The notes below the pieces were generated by a model. The model had not been told where the DNA came from and did no database searches. It worked only from the letters and a program-made list of their open reading frames with translations. The translations under genes were made by a program, and so were the position numbers. DNA of 64,000 nucleotides from Bacteroidales bacterium (GTDB lineage Bacteria; Bacteroidota; Bacteroidia; Bacteroidales; Lentimicrobiaceae), in NCBI GenBank assembly GCA_016788045.1, contig JAEUTG010000028.1, positions 119,396-183,395 of the forward strand, written 5' to 3'. This document shows, one piece after another, positions 1-8,893 of the stretch. The stretch's first letter is position 1. Every line of letters begins with the position of its first letter.

Positions 1-19
1 AATAAATTAGTCTGACACA

Positions 20-1066
20 TTGAAAAAGACGTTTGGCTCGGTACTCCGGTTCAGTTTCTTCCTGGGATTGGGTATTTTCTTTATCTGGCTTTTTATGCGG
101 AACCTCTCCGCTGAACAGAAAAATGAAATACTCGGATCGCTCAGAATAGCCAATTATTACTGGATTCTGGCAGCCATTGCACTCGGTATCCTGAGTCATT
201 TCAGCCGTGCACTGCGCTGGAAAATACTGCTCGAGGCCATGGGATACAAACCACGTGTCCACAACGTCTTTATGGCTGTGATGATCGGTTATCTGGCCAA
301 CCTTGCCCTGCCAAGACTCGGAGAGGTGAGCCGTTGTGGTATTCTTACCCGATACGAGAAAATCCCTTTCAACAAGTCGTTCGGCACCGTAATCACAGAA
401 CGGGCTATCGATATGCTGATGTTTATCCTGCTGTTCCTGCTGATGGTTGTTTCCCTTTCAGGAAAGCTGCACCTCTATATAGAACAGAAAATCTATGCTC
501 CCCTGCAGGATAAGTTTCATTTTGCGGCCAATCCCGACACCTACCTTGTGCTGATGATTGCGGTGCTTGCCATTGCAGGGATCGCAGCTTTTATTGTCAT
601 CCGTAAGAAATTCAGGCATACCGGGCTTTATAAGAAGTTCTACAGTCTGGCTGCAGGCTTTGCCGAAGGCATCAAATCGCTGGTTAAAATGAAAAAGCCC
701 TTTCAGTTCATTCTGCATAGTCTGTTTATCTGGATTATGTACCTGCTGATGGCTTACATTGTATTCTATTCCCTGCCCGAAACATCCATGCTGGGCCTTG
801 ATGCCGGGCTGGCTGTGCTTATCTTCGGGTCAATCGGCATTATGATCGTACAGGGAGGCATAGGAATTTATCCGGCCATTGTTGCGGAAACATTGTTTAT
901 TTACGCCATTCCATCAACCACAGGATACGCCATGGGTTGGCTGATCTGGGCTTCCCAAACCCTGATGATTCTGATTGCCGGACTGATATCACTGGTGTTG
1001 TTACCATTGATCAACAAACATTTAAGCCATGACACATCTGGAAAGTATCCTGAAGAAAATCCCTGA
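20..1066 (+). CDS. YbhN/UPF0104-type flippase-like integral membrane protein
   Basis: A 348-residue, very hydrophobic protein with about eight predicted membrane segments. The conserved block NLALPRLGEVSRCGIL (about residues 92-108) is typical of the lysylphosphatidylglycerol synthase transmembrane / YbhN (UPF0104) family. Members are inner-membrane proteins thought to move lipids or lipid-linked molecules. There is no MprF-type synthase domain, so lysyl-PG synthesis is not implied. The start is a TTG giving MKKTFGS; no ATG lies nearby in frame. Its 3' end overlaps the next gene by 38 nt, suggesting co-transcription. The substrate is unknown. Confidence 0.8.
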   Translation: MKKTFGSVLRFSFFLGLGIFFIWLFMRNLSAEQKNEILGSLRIANYYWILAAIALGILSHFSRALRWKILLEAMGYKPRVHNVFMAVMIGYLANLALPRLGEVSRCGILTRYEKIPFNKSFGTVITERAIDMLMFILLFLLMVVSLSGKLHLYIEQKIYAPLQDKFHFAANPDTYLVLMIAVLAIAGIAAFIVIRKKFRHTGLYKKFYSLAAGFAEGIKSLVKMKKPFQFILHSLFIWIMYLLMAYIVFYSLPETSMLGLDAGLAVLIFGSIGIMIVQGGIGIYPAIVAETLFIYAIPSTTGYAMGWLIWASQTLMILIAGLISLVLLPLINKHLSHDTSGKYPEENP

Positions 1067-1520
1067 TCCCGCTGAGCTGGACAGGCTGATTGCTTACTGG
1101 AAATTCAAAGGTTTCAGGGTGGTATTTACGAATGGATGTTTCGACATTATTCACCGCGGGCACATCGACTACCTGGCAAAAGCAGCCGGCCTTGGGAACA
1201 TCCTGGTTGTCGGGCTGAATACCGATGCATCTACGCGAAGACTCAAGGGGCCTTCGCGGCCGATTAACGATGAGCAGAGCCGGGCCATGATTCTTGCCGG
1301 ACTGGGATTTGTCTCCTGTGTGGTGCTCTTTGACGAAGAAACTCCCTACAACCTGATAAAAAAGATACAACCGGATATCCTGGTAAAAGGGGCTGATTAT
1401 AAACCCGAAGATATCGTTGGTTATGATGTGGTGATGGCAAAAGGTGGTGAGGTAACCACCCTTGATTACCTGCCGGGTTTTTCAACCAGCCTGATTGAGC
1501 AGAAGATTAAAAATTCATAG
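1029..1520 (+). CDS. RfaE2/HldE-C-like heptose-1-phosphate adenylyltransferase
   Basis: A 163-residue cytidylyltransferase-fold protein. TNGCFDIIHRGHIDYL (about residues 35-50) carries the HxGH nucleotide-binding motif, and the later block with KGADY plus GYDVVMAKGGEV matches the second half of HldE (RfaE domain II). It has no ribokinase-like domain I, so it is the stand-alone RfaE2 form. Family members transfer AMP to D-glycero-beta-D-manno-heptose 1-phosphate to make the ADP-heptose precursor of LPS core. The start overlaps the upstream flippase-like gene by 38 nt. A related nucleotidyltransferase activity cannot be excluded. Confidence 0.86.
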   Translation: MTHLESILKKIPDPAELDRLIAYWKFKGFRVVFTNGCFDIIHRGHIDYLAKAAGLGNILVVGLNTDASTRRLKGPSRPINDEQSRAMILAGLGFVSCVVLFDEETPYNLIKKIQPDILVKGADYKPEDIVGYDVVMAKGGEVTTLDYLPGFSTSLIEQKIKNS

Positions 1521-1542
1521 GGTTTGACATACATCCATTTGC

Positions 1543-2238
1543 TCAAGCTAACAGCTTTTCTAATTTCATTTTCCACCTTTCCCAGTCTTTCATTTCTTTA
1601 TTCTGTAAGTCAATAAACTTCTGTGTGTGATCATGATGTAGTAAATGGCAGAGTTCATGTATAATTACATATTCAATGCAGCCTTTCGGGGCTTTTATCA
1701 ACTCAGGATTTAAAATAATTTTTCCTTTTGGAGTGCAACTTCCCCATCTTGTCGGCATGTCGCGTAAAACAACAGAACCGGGTTTCACATCATACTTTTT
1801 AAATCTTTCAATTAGCGGCTCAGCAATGGAATGAAACTTATTCTTTGCATGTTCCAGGTACCATTGGTTTAATAAATCTTTTACTTTGGACTTATCCGGT
1901 ACTGTTACTTCAATGAATTTACCCTTTAGTTTTACTGACTCACTCAAGCCAACCTGGATTTGCAAGCGGTATTGTCTACCCAGATACAGGTGTGTTTCTC
2001 CGCTTACAAATTTCCGTTCTGGTGTCCTTGGTTGAAAAGAAAGAAAGAAGCTTTGTTGTTTAATTATCCAGGGAGCTTTCTTTTTAACCTTTTCTTTTAT
2101 TTTTTCAATAGTAGCATCAAAAGGGGCTCGCACCTTAACTTCCATTTCAGGTGTTATGGTAATGCCAAGAGATTTTCTGTTTGAAAACTCCAATTGAAAA
2201 ACTATTGTTCTGCTCCCGAATTGTATCGCCTCCTTCAT
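1543..2238 (-). CDS. YgjP-like (DUF45/COG1451) zinc metallopeptidase, last gene of the RM operon
   Basis: A 231-residue protein with the zinc-binding signature HELCHLLHHDH near residue 193 and the preceding MPTRWGSCTPKGKI block. Both are diagnostic of the YgjP/DUF45 (SprT-like, M48-related) family. Its ATG shares the last A of the hsdR stop codon (TAATG), so translation is probably coupled. DUF45 proteins are recurrent neighbours of type I restriction genes, but their role there is not settled. Processing or turnover of a restriction subunit is one possibility and is inference. No signal peptide is seen, so it should act in the cytoplasm. Confidence 0.87.
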   Translation of the reverse strand: MKEAIQFGSRTIVFQLEFSNRKSLGITITPEMEVKVRAPFDATIEKIKEKVKKKAPWIIKQQSFFLSFQPRTPERKFVSGETHLYLGRQYRLQIQVGLSESVKLKGKFIEVTVPDKSKVKDLLNQWYLEHAKNKFHSIAEPLIERFKKYDVKPGSVVLRDMPTRWGSCTPKGKIILNPELIKAPKGCIEYVIIHELCHLLHHDHTQKFIDLQNKEMKDWERWKMKLEKLLA

Positions 2239-5200
2239 TATTTATATCTGATTTTGGCAACATCAATACAGTCTTCAGCAATCTTATCCATTTCCTCAAA
2301 AGACAGTTTAATATGATATTTGTCCCGAACCTCATCAATAAGGTAGTCACCTATATCAATGAGTAGTTTTCCGGTAATATTTGTTTTAAATTGCCAGTCT
2401 ATGATGGGTTTGCCATTTTCTAAGACTGTTTGTCGTATCAGGTCGTCAATATGCACTGCAGCTTGTATTGAAACTTCCTTTAGAATCAGAAAGTCTTGTA
2501 TTTTTTCCGAAAGAGCTTGAATAGTTATCCCATAAAATGCTTTTGCAACGTCTTTTTGGTGCAGTTGCACAGGAATATCATCATCAGTCCGTGTCAGAAC
2601 ATTGTTCATTATTTCCTCTACTCTGTTCAGGTATTGAGCCTCGTTAATTCTTTTTGCTTCATATTCGGCAATGGTTTCTTTCAGCATTTGTGAAAACTTC
2701 TTGTAAAAAGCCGGATCTTCATCCATTTTCTCAGTTATATGTCGGGCTGTTCTGCTGGCAATCTTATCAGCTTTTGCAGCTTTACCTATCGTATTCTCAA
2801 CCTCCTGCTGAAATTTGTCCTTGTCGAAAATATTAACCAACTCTGTTATGGTTTCAATTTTCTCGGTAGTAATATGTGTGTCAATTAATTTTTGAATCTG
2901 TCCTTCGTATTGCTTGTAATCAATCTCGTCACTATACCTCTCAAGAACCGCTGAACGAAGTTTCAGGAACATTGCCAAATCTGATTTGTAGCGGTCAATG
3001 ATTTTCTCATCCACATCTTTGTGGAATTGAATAGAAGATAATGCGAGCTTCAGGCTTTTAGAAAATGCTGCCAGTTTATCATAAAACAGAACCCGGATAG
3101 CCTCATCCTTAAGCAATACCTGGTAGGCTTCCGCATCGCGTTTATTGGCAATGGTTTTGAAAATATCCCAAAGGTCTGAATGCTTTTGCGGAAGTTTATT
3201 AATTTCTTCTGAAATGTTGATCAGTGTTCCAGCCAAATCTTCTTCATCAAAATCTGCAAAGGAAGAATACAGCTGCAATGCATCATCCAAATTATCAATA
3301 ACACCATAATAATCAATGATGTATCCAAATTCTTTATCGGGGTAAATACGGTTTACCCTTGCAATGGCCTGTAAAAGTTTATGGCCCTGCAGATTCCTGG
3401 TCAGGTAAAGTACTGTGTTTTTAGGTTCATCAAAACCTGTCAGAAGTTTATCAACTACGATGATGATTTCCGGATCTTTTTGATTCTTGAACCTGTTGAT
3501 GATATTCTTTTCATAGGTTTTTGAATTACCATGTTCGTCCATCATCTTTTTCCAGAACTGGTTTTCTTTTTCTGTTGACTTTTCATAAGCACTATCCTCT
3601 CCTTCCCGCTCGTCAATTGGAGAAATCAATACTTCGCTGCTTACGATACCTATTTCATCGAGGTATTCTTTATATTTAACAGCATTCACCTTCTTATCGC
3701 ATACCAGCTGACCTTTAAAAGGTGTTCTGCCTTGCCAGTTGTCACGAAAATAATAGCTGATATCCCACGCAATCATTCTCATTTTTTGCTCAGCCGAATT
3801 CAGGTGGTCGTAACGGGCAAATTTCCTTTTTATATCAGCTTTCTGGTATTCGGATAATGGTTCTGAAATCATGCCGAAAAATGTGTCAATAGGGCTGGCA
3901 TTCACATCTTGCAATGCCAATCTTCCTTCATAGAGCAAAGGAACAACAGCTTTGTCACTCACAGCCTGGTCCACAGTGTATGCGTCAATAATACCACCAA
4001 ACTTAGCAGCAGTACTTTTCTCTTTTTTAAATAGCGGGGTACCGGTCATGGCAATGAAACATGCATTAGGCAATGTCTTCTGCATGTCAATGTTAAATAT
4101 TCCGTGTTGCGATCTGTGACCTTCATCTACCAAAACAAAAATGTCATGGCTCTCTAATGGCTTGCTGATCTTCTTTACTGCTGCCATAAACTTATTGATG
4201 ATGGTTGTAACGATTGCATCACTTTTGCTTTCCAACAGCTCCACCAGGCGTTGACCGGTCGTTGCATTGTCAACAAATCTTCCACATTTCCGGAATGTCT
4301 TTGTAATCTGATCATCTAAATCAGTACGATCGGTTACCAGAACAATTTTGGGATTGCGAATGCCTGGTTCCATAGCAATAGCCTGTGCCAGCATTACCAT
4401 GGTTAAAGACTTTCCACTACCCTGGGTATGCCATATTACACCTCCTGTCCTTTTTCCTTGTTCAATTTGTTTGATTCTTTGCATGGTTTTTTTGATAGCA
4501 AAAAACTGCTGATAGCGCGAAACTTTCTTCTCGCCATTATCAAACAAAATAAAATTGAAGGTGATATCCAACAACCTGTCGGGACGACATAAACCATACA
4601 AATAATGGTCTTGCTCTGTTGGCAGAATTTCAGCCTGCTCTAACGCATCAAAATATTGTTTTACATACTTAAAGCGGTCTGCAAATAAATGTTCTTTCGC
4701 GAAACCAGGGAGTTTCTGGTTTTTCAGCTCCAGTAAGCTGGTGTTGTAATTTTTTTCATCATCTGCATTGATGAATTTTTCCTGCCACTTTGACCAGAAT
4801 TTTTCAGGAGTGCCGTTGGTAGCAAAAGCGGCTTCCTGTGTGGCAATGCTTAAAGTAAGTTGAGAATACACATACAGATTACGGATACCATCTTCCTGCT
4901 GATTGCGCAAATGCTGACTGATGGCCTGTTTCAGTGGCTCTTTCATATCAGGTCGTTTGCACTCAATAATGCAAAGCGGAATACCATTCACAAACAACAC
5001 CAGATCGGGGCGGTAATGCTCCTTGCTTGTTGAACGCATTACACTAAACTCCTCAGTTACATGAAAAACATTGTTACTGATGTTCTTCCAGTCAATGTAT
5101 TGCAGGGTAAAACTCTTTTTGTCTCCATCTACACTTTGCTCCAATGCCTGACCTAATGTGAGCAGGTTGTATGCCTTTTCACTGGCCGCAATGTAGCCTT

Positions 5201-5465
5201 CGTTCATGGGCAGGTTCTTCAATGCAAGCAAACCCCGCTCAATATTTTCATCGGTGAAAATGCTGGTTTTGCTGGCACTTACACGAATGCTGTTGATCTC
5301 TTTCAGTTGTTTCCGCAGCACATCTTCAAGCAATACACTGGTGGTTTTGCAACCTCTCAGCCGTTCTGCTTCTGCCGGACTCAAATATGAATAACCCAAA
5401 TTCACCAGCATTTGCAATGCCGGAATCTGACTGATGTGGTCTTCTTTGAAACTTGGTGTGTCCAT
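2238..5465 (-). CDS. hsdR: Type I restriction enzyme R subunit (HsdR)
   Basis: A 1075-residue motor/nuclease subunit of usual length. The N-terminal PD-(D/E)xK nuclease core is visible as RPDLVLF followed by IIECKRP (about residues 152-172). The SF2 translocase carries Walker A in HTQGSGKSLTM (about 343-353), the DEGH box (about 447-451), AMTGTP, and a late LLTGFDEP/QAIARVNR block (motifs V and VI). The C-terminal helical region would bind the HsdM/HsdS core. It lies 50 nt downstream of a repeat ORF rather than directly beside hsdM/hsdS. Several accessory genes separate it from the methylase genes. Reading frame is intact. Confidence 0.97.
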   Translation of the reverse strand: MDTPSFKEDHISQIPALQMLVNLGYSYLSPAEAERLRGCKTTSVLLEDVLRKQLKEINSIRVSASKTSIFTDENIERGLLALKNLPMNEGYIAASEKAYNLLTLGQALEQSVDGDKKSFTLQYIDWKNISNNVFHVTEEFSVMRSTSKEHYRPDLVLFVNGIPLCIIECKRPDMKEPLKQAISQHLRNQQEDGIRNLYVYSQLTLSIATQEAAFATNGTPEKFWSKWQEKFINADDEKNYNTSLLELKNQKLPGFAKEHLFADRFKYVKQYFDALEQAEILPTEQDHYLYGLCRPDRLLDITFNFILFDNGEKKVSRYQQFFAIKKTMQRIKQIEQGKRTGGVIWHTQGSGKSLTMVMLAQAIAMEPGIRNPKIVLVTDRTDLDDQITKTFRKCGRFVDNATTGQRLVELLESKSDAIVTTIINKFMAAVKKISKPLESHDIFVLVDEGHRSQHGIFNIDMQKTLPNACFIAMTGTPLFKKEKSTAAKFGGIIDAYTVDQAVSDKAVVPLLYEGRLALQDVNASPIDTFFGMISEPLSEYQKADIKRKFARYDHLNSAEQKMRMIAWDISYYFRDNWQGRTPFKGQLVCDKKVNAVKYKEYLDEIGIVSSEVLISPIDEREGEDSAYEKSTEKENQFWKKMMDEHGNSKTYEKNIINRFKNQKDPEIIIVVDKLLTGFDEPKNTVLYLTRNLQGHKLLQAIARVNRIYPDKEFGYIIDYYGVIDNLDDALQLYSSFADFDEEDLAGTLINISEEINKLPQKHSDLWDIFKTIANKRDAEAYQVLLKDEAIRVLFYDKLAAFSKSLKLALSSIQFHKDVDEKIIDRYKSDLAMFLKLRSAVLERYSDEIDYKQYEGQIQKLIDTHITTEKIETITELVNIFDKDKFQQEVENTIGKAAKADKIASRTARHITEKMDEDPAFYKKFSQMLKETIAEYEAKRINEAQYLNRVEEIMNNVLTRTDDDIPVQLHQKDVAKAFYGITIQALSEKIQDFLILKEVSIQAAVHIDDLIRQTVLENGKPIIDWQFKTNITGKLLIDIGDYLIDEVRDKYHIKLSFEEMDKIAEDCIDVAKIRYK

Positions 5466-5514
5466 TACTTTTTCATTTTTAGAGAATCGGGAGCCGGATA
5501 CAGAGAATTGAAAC

Positions 5515-5823
5515 TTATTCTATTCGCCTGCATTTCAATAATATAATCACTATTCCCGGTTTTTTTTGAAGAAAAACCTCATAATTAGGAGAATTAAAAT
5601 CATTAATAAGACCTCTAACAGAATCTCTAACAAAATCTCTAACAAGACCTCTAACAGAATCTCTAACAAAATCTCTAACAAGAACTCTAACAGAATCTCT
5701 AACAGAATCTCTAACAGAATCTCTAATAAGAACTCTAACAGGAACTTTAGCAAGGACTTTAACAGAGTCTATAACTAATCCTCTAATAATATCTTTAATA
5801 GAATCTTTGATTGGTTCAATCAT
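5515..5823 (-). CDS. Small repeat protein built from 4-residue (R-D-x-V) units
   Basis: A 102-residue ORF. After MIEPIKDSIKDIIRG it runs through about 16 imperfect four-residue units such as RDSV, RDFV and RVLV, then ends in a short unrelated tail. Its ATG lies inside ATGATTGA, overlapping the upstream gene's TGA by 8 nt. That arrangement favours translation by coupling, and hsdR follows after 50 nt. Against it being real: the 12-bp DNA repeat keeps at least two other frames open too. Composition is amphipathic with alternating Arg/Asp pairs and Val/Leu/Phe. No family is recognised and no function is assigned. Confidence 0.45.
   Translation of the reverse strand: MIEPIKDSIKDIIRGLVIDSVKVLAKVPVRVLIRDSVRDSVRDSVRVLVRDFVRDSVRGLVRDFVRDSVRGLINDFNSPNYEVFLQKKPGIVIILLKCRRIE
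5605..5808. repeat. Tandem array of about 17 imperfect 12-bp units
   Basis: On the plus strand the unit is close to AACAGAATCTCT, with variants AACAAAATCTCT, AACAAGACCTCT and AATAAGAACTCT. Three units form a 36-bp higher-order period that appears twice at the left end. Units decay toward 5800. Since 12 is a multiple of three, unit gain or loss would keep every reading frame open. Confidence 0.9.
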
Positions 5824-7489
5824 TTTGAGAGATATTTAAAACCCATTTAGGTTTGGCATCACTACCAACATTAACAATCTTCTGATTTTTTCTTAATTCA
5901 GAAAGCAGATGATTAATTTTTGTCTTTCTTTGCTTGTCTGTCATCCAATCTGGCAACTTTTTCCAGAGCAATTCATCCACATCTTTTCTATCAAGCGAAC
6001 CATGTTCTCTAACTGCTTTAACTATTAAGTCTAAGTAATAACTCTTATCAAATGCCCTATTTTTGGAATATGCAGCCTTTTGATCAGTTTTTTGAGCAAT
6101 CCTGATCCCGACAAAGTAGTTTGGTCTTCTGCCTTCAATAAGTTTTTTGCTTTTTAAATGCCTTTCTTCTAAATCGGTTAAAGGTTGCCTTTTCTGCACT
6201 TTGTCGAGCAAGATAATTTCTTCCAGAGTCAGGTCTTTATTTCTTGCCAGTAACCGGGCGTATTCCATGTCGAGAATCTTACCTGAAATGGTAACTTTTA
6301 CCTTACCTCCTGAAAGGTCATAATCCGGCATTGGGAAGAAGCGTTCCCGCTGAAAATTGAATATCTTCCTTATTCCACCACCGGCAGTATCTACCATCTT
6401 CAGGTTAAACATGGCCGTAGCCAGAAACCGATTTCTGTAATGTTCTTCAGGGGCGTCTTCTTTAACTACTTTTTCAACACTACCTGGGATGAAAGAACCA
6501 AGATTTGTAAAAATCAATTGGTCGTCCATCTCCACCACATTAATTCGACCATGACAGGTGTAATCCTGATGGGCGATGCAGTTATTTAATGCTTCACGAA
6601 TCGAGTAAGGCTCATACTGATTTACTTCGTCAGGAAAAAGAGTTCCTTCTTTGATGTAACGATATTTCAGGTTGCGGATTTTGGCATATACTTTATCTAC
6701 TGCCAAAATCAATGGACAACCAAAAATGGCATAATCTTTATCATTGCCTTTTGCATCTTTCAAAAGCCATCTTACTTTTGCCTCGGCGGGATTGATAAAA
6801 TGTTCTGATTCTTCTTTGCCCAACAAAATAATAGCAGTACGGGTAATCTTTCCTTTAATGGTAATTTTTGCCTTATTCAAAAAGGTAGTGTCGTCCCAGC
6901 TGTCAACATCTGGCGCTTTTTCAGGGAATTTGTTTTTAAAGTTTTTTCTTGCTAAACCAATAGCTTCTTCATCCAAATCTTCCAATGAAGCTCCCTGCAC
7001 AATGGCTGCACTCCAGTCTTCGGTAGTGGCTTGTGCACGGATGCGCTCTATTTCTTCCAGATTTAAAGGCGCAAGTTCTTCGTCATCCCTGCCGTAATAA
7101 TGTCCGTCAAAAGCAATGGGGAAGCCTTTAGGTGCAGCAGGAATCTGAAACATTACCACACGACCTTCTGGCTCAATTAATTCATAAATTTCAATAAATG
7201 TAATCCGGTTGGTGGTTTTGTTGGCTATTTCGCTTTTCAGGCTATCTAAGTCTTTTCGCTGCGCACGAAACTTACTTCCAACAATAGCATGTTTCTTGTT
7301 TTCTATCCCAAAAACAAGCCATGCGAAAGGCCGGCCTTTCAGGTTGGCTTCATTGCTCAGGGCAGAAAAGTATTTACCCAGTTTATTAAAGTCATACCCT
7401 GTTTTGGCCTCTTTAAACTCAACAATTTCGTTCTCAGCTGTGAGATTGCGGAGAGATTGAAGGATTTGTTTCAATTCTACAGCGGTCAT
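5816..7489 (-). CDS. AlbA_2 (Schlafen-type) / GHKL ATPase-like / winged-helix protein
   Basis: A 557-residue protein of the COG2865 type. The N-terminal AlbA_2 domain (about residues 15-150) contains EIVEFKEAK, NEANLKGRPFAWLVFGI and the GRDDEELAPL strand. A GHKL-like HATPase_c_4 region follows, with IREALNNCIAHQDY and FTNLGSFIPGS (about 305-345) and GGGIRKIF. A winged-helix-like C-terminus (about 480-550) ends the protein. Such proteins are annotated as predicted transcriptional regulators or ATP-binding proteins and are common in defence loci. It lies 6 nt after the HAD gene and overlaps the repeat ORF. Regulation of the restriction genes, or a nucleic-acid effector role, is inference. Confidence 0.85.
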   Translation of the reverse strand: MTAVELKQILQSLRNLTAENEIVEFKEAKTGYDFNKLGKYFSALSNEANLKGRPFAWLVFGIENKKHAIVGSKFRAQRKDLDSLKSEIANKTTNRITFIEIYELIEPEGRVVMFQIPAAPKGFPIAFDGHYYGRDDEELAPLNLEEIERIRAQATTEDWSAAIVQGASLEDLDEEAIGLARKNFKNKFPEKAPDVDSWDDTTFLNKAKITIKGKITRTAIILLGKEESEHFINPAEAKVRWLLKDAKGNDKDYAIFGCPLILAVDKVYAKIRNLKYRYIKEGTLFPDEVNQYEPYSIREALNNCIAHQDYTCHGRINVVEMDDQLIFTNLGSFIPGSVEKVVKEDAPEEHYRNRFLATAMFNLKMVDTAGGGIRKIFNFQRERFFPMPDYDLSGGKVKVTISGKILDMEYARLLARNKDLTLEEIILLDKVQKRQPLTDLEERHLKSKKLIEGRRPNYFVGIRIAQKTDQKAAYSKNRAFDKSYYLDLIVKAVREHGSLDRKDVDELLWKKLPDWMTDKQRKTKINHLLSELRKNQKIVNVGSDAKPKWVLNISQND

Positions 7490-7495
7490 AACCCA

Positions 7496-8431
7496 TTAAT
7501 TTGTGTTTTCAGATGCATTCGGGTCATTCAAATTATTAGCTGAAGTATTGGGATTTATCGTTCCTTCAGCTTTGGGATTTGCTTTTCTCTGGTGCTGATT
7601 TAAAAGGAGTTGGAAATCATGATCAGCTCTAATTTTTTCAAGAATTGTCTTCACGACTTGAAATATTTCGGAACCATCTGTGTAATCAGCTGAACAAGCA
7701 AAATTTACTCTGTTTTCAATTATCAATTTCTCAGAAGTTTTCTTTTTCTTTGAATCCCTTGGTTTGTAAACTGCAATTGAATGTCCACCTTGTTCTTTTA
7801 TCAATTTCATACATGGTATATCTGTTTCACCATCCCCAAAATAAATCATTTGACTGAATGGAACTCGTCTTTCACTGTCAGGAATATATTCGTTAACTTT
7901 TTTGTTATCGTAAATACTGTCAATCCCTTTATTGATTTTAAACAAGAATTGGGTCTTTGTTGTATAATTAACTGCAACAGCAGGCCAAATTGCCTTACCG
8001 TCTATATCATACAGATATGAACATGCATATATTTTCTTAAACTCTTTAGCGATTGAAGTGCCTTCAATCATCTCTATCAATCCTGATGAATTTACATAAT
8101 GCTCAACTTTGACTCCAATTTTCTTTCCGCAATCATTAATGAGTTTAAACCATTCGTTAACTCCCTTAAAAAGTTCTATCTTTTTGCCAAATTCCTGAAA
8201 TGATTTTCGTTGAAGTGACACGTTTTCTGTTTCAGCTTTTTTAAGCATCAAGTACATGTATGTTAATATTTGGTCTGCATCATTGGATGTAGCAAGCTTT
8301 GTGTTTTCAGACCAAAAAGGTCCCGCTTTCTTATTTACTGCCTGAATAAAGCCAAACTCCTGCATATTGCCTGGAGATAATGTTCCATCAAAATCGTAAA
8401 TCAATGCTGCAATCGGTTTTTTTGTTCTCAT
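7496..8431 (-). CDS. HAD-family phosphohydrolase in the RM operon
   Basis: A 311-residue HAD-superfamily protein. Motif I is DFDGTLSPG (nucleophile Asp13, acid Asp15). Motif II is probably VNSSG, and motif IV is YFGDGETD with two acidic residues. The large insert between motifs I and II suggests a helical C1 cap. The tail after about residue 280 is rich in Asn and low in complexity. It lies between the ECEK gene (12 nt gap) and the AlbA_2 gene (6 nt gap). No substrate can be named. A HAD enzyme inside an hsd operon could act on nucleotides or on phosphorylated ends, but that is speculation. Confidence 0.85.
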   Translation of the reverse strand: MRTKKPIAALIYDFDGTLSPGNMQEFGFIQAVNKKAGPFWSENTKLATSNDADQILTYMYLMLKKAETENVSLQRKSFQEFGKKIELFKGVNEWFKLINDCGKKIGVKVEHYVNSSGLIEMIEGTSIAKEFKKIYACSYLYDIDGKAIWPAVAVNYTTKTQFLFKINKGIDSIYDNKKVNEYIPDSERRVPFSQMIYFGDGETDIPCMKLIKEQGGHSIAVYKPRDSKKKKTSEKLIIENRVNFACSADYTDGSEIFQVVKTILEKIRADHDFQLLLNQHQRKANPKAEGTINPNTSANNLNDPNASENTN

Positions 8432-8443
8432 ATTTCAGAATTA

Positions 8444-8893
8444 TTAATTATCGATCTCTATTTTTTCAGTTAGTAATTGCTTCATGAATCCTTTTTTCTG
8501 CTTTCTTATTCTTTCTGAGATTTCATTTGCATCGCACCTAAGCGAAATATAGTGAAATCGTCCGACAAACAGCTGTTCCATCTTATCACTCAGAAAATCA
8601 CAAAGCGCCAATCGGTTCTTTGGGGCTTTGTTTTTTGGATAAAAATAATGAATCAAAACAATTGTTTTATCAGAATTTTCTTCCAAGAATGGGTAAAGCT
8701 TCAATACATTAGTATTGGGATGCTTTTGCCCTTTTTCGCACTCGAGTAGAATAATTGTGCCATTTGGCAACATTGCCCAATTATCCACCTCACCCCATTT
8801 CCCTAATGAGTATTCTGTATTCCTGAAGCTAATACCCAAGTAATCAGCAATTATATCAGAAATCTCAATGTTTTCTTGTGAAGTTTTTTTCAT
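8444..8893 (-). CDS. Unrecognised 149-aa protein with an ECEK motif, possible PD-(D/E)xK-like fold
   Basis: No family is recognised with confidence. The pattern is acidic GEVDNW (Asp37), then a beta-strand TIILLECEKGQ (Glu51, Glu53, Lys54), then NTNVLKLYPFL and a second strand TIVLIHYFY. It resembles the core of PD-(D/E)xK nucleases, where an acidic residue is followed by a strand ending in E-x-K. Here the spacing is ExxK or EK rather than a clean ExK, so the match is imperfect. The ATG overlaps the hsdS stop (ATGA), so it is translated with the restriction genes. A solid intact gene, function open. Confidence 0.7.
   Translation of the reverse strand: MKKTSQENIEISDIIADYLGISFRNTEYSLGKWGEVDNWAMLPNGTIILLECEKGQKHPNTNVLKLYPFLEENSDKTIVLIHYFYPKNKAPKNRLALCDFLSDKMEQLFVGRFHYISLRCDANEISERIRKQKKGFMKQLLTEKIEIDN

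Noticed and set aside
1..19. Possible last codons of an upstream gene (a frame closing with TGA at 13-15), perhaps panD
   Set aside because: Only four codons are visible; identity cannot be supported.
5550..5778. Two other open frames across the 12-bp array (67 aa on minus, 70 aa on plus)
   Set aside because: They are by-products of a stop-free 12-bp repeat; neither has a coupled or otherwise supported start.
5605..5808. CRISPR array
   Set aside because: The unit is 12 bp with no spacers, and no cas gene is near.
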